From NCBI GenBank assembly GCA_009837685.1, contig VXTA01000219.1:1-5778 (forward strand): a DNA stretch of 5,778 nt, written 5' to 3'. This DNA is from Chloroflexota bacterium (GTDB taxonomy: Bacteria; Chloroflexota; Dehalococcoidia; Lucifugimonadales; Lucifugimonadaceae). Of this stretch, positions 5,323 through 5,778 are shown piece after piece; position 1 is the first letter of the stretch; each line of letters starts with the position of its first letter. The notes under the pieces are model-generated. The model saw only the letters and a program-made list of their open reading frames with translations, did no database searches and was not told where the DNA came from. Both the position numbers and the translations under genes were made by a program.

Positions 5323-5778
5323 GTGCGAAAGTTCCTGATACGCCGATTCTTCGCCGGCATACTTTCAGTCCTCGCGGCTACCGCTATCGTTTTTGCATTG
5401 TCGAGAGCGGCGGGAGACCCGCTTTTGTTGTACGCGAAGCCCGGCGGGTACGGCGTCACTCCTGAGCAGGAAGAAGCTCTGAAAAAGAAGCTCCGTTTGG
5501 ACCGACCGTTGGTGGTCCAATACCTTTTGTGGGTGACGGACCTTCTTCGGGGTGATTTCGGCAGGACTCTGCTAGCTGAACAATTGGTGACGCGAGTTGT
5601 CGGGGAGAAGATGGGGGCAACGGTTCAACTTGGTGTTGTGTCTTGGGTCTTAGCCACAATCATGGGAGTGCCACTCGGTGTGCTGTCCGCGGTTTTGCGT
5701 GGCAGCGTTTGGGATTATATGGGACGTGCTTATGCGCTAGTCGGCCAATCGTTGCCTACATTCTGGCTGGGATTGATG
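5323..5778 (+). CDS. DppB/OppB-type permease of the peptide importer (partial, runs off window)
   Basis: The frame is open for 152 codons to the last base, so the C-terminal half is missing. The product is a membrane channel subunit (BPD_transp_1 family) that pairs with a DppC-like subunit to pass ligand from the binding protein. Visible features follow the DppB order: MRKFLIRRFF with a first membrane helix (about 9-27), the GDP motif (31-33), the amphipathic segment LRLDRPLVVQYLLWV (57-71), LRGDFGRTL (75-83), a second helix (about 101-123) in the stretch TVQLGVVSWVLATIMGVPLG, and the start of a third (about 134 onward, YALVGQSLPTFWLGLM). The GTG at 5323 is the only standard start between the in-frame TAG at 5311-5313 and the first helix. 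Its Shine-Dalgarno is poor, perhaps deliberately weak, to keep permease below binding protein. The cytoplasmic EAA loop that docks the ATPase lies beyond the edge. Confidence 0.93.
   Translation, partial: MRKFLIRRFFAGILSVLAATAIVFALSRAAGDPLLLYAKPGGYGVTPEQEEALKKKLRLDRPLVVQYLLWVTDLLRGDFGRTLLAEQLVTRVVGEKMGATVQLGVVSWVLATIMGVPLGVLSAVLRGSVWDYMGRAYALVGQSLPTFWLGLM

Noticed and set aside
5223..5465. Plus-strand open frame of 80 codons overlapping the permease start
   Set aside because: The overlapping frame from GTG 5323 matches DppB-type permeases throughout; this one is out of frame with it and covers the spacer hairpins.

Overview
The window looks like a moderate-GC bacterial chromosome, most likely Chloroflexota (SAR202/Dehalococcoidia-like). 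This is an inference from protein style. The oligopeptide-binding lipoprotein carries the long Val/Glu/Lys repeat followed by a Thr/Pro-rich linker that is typical of that phylum's substrate-binding lipoproteins. A second small lipoprotein has a similar Pro/Thr linker, and the ABC exporter has Gly/Met-rich low-complexity segments. I see no mobile element, CRISPR array, phage gene or rRNA.

Layout. Positions 1-63 are probably the last 20 codons of an upstream gene. They are followed by, or overlap, a small predicted lipoprotein of unknown function (ends at 556), whose start codon is a real puzzle. Its stop overlaps tail-to-tail with the stop of a minus-strand ABC exporter half-transporter (553-2661). 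This exporter has every nucleotide-binding motif but carries an insertion of about 73 residues inside its ATPase domain. Upstream of the exporter, on the same strand, lie two adjacent tRNA genes, Gln(CTG) then Glu(CTC), both with encoded CCA. A 246-base divergent intergenic region (2988-3233) has plausible promoter elements pointing both ways.

To the right, on the plus strand, is the start of a peptide/nickel-type ABC import operon: the substrate-binding lipoprotein (3234-5159), a 163-base spacer with three successive predicted hairpins, and a DppB/OppB-type permease (from 5323) cut off by the window edge. The remaining operon members (DppC-like permease and ATPases) would be expected beyond the edge.

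How the genes work together. The binding protein and permease clearly form one importer. The spacer hairpins could set the ratio of abundant binding protein to scarce permease. The exporter and the tRNAs have no evident functional link to the importer. Most of the window is ordinary. The parts most worth a second look are the ATPase-domain insertion, the structured spacer and the lipoprotein's apparent ATC or TTG start.
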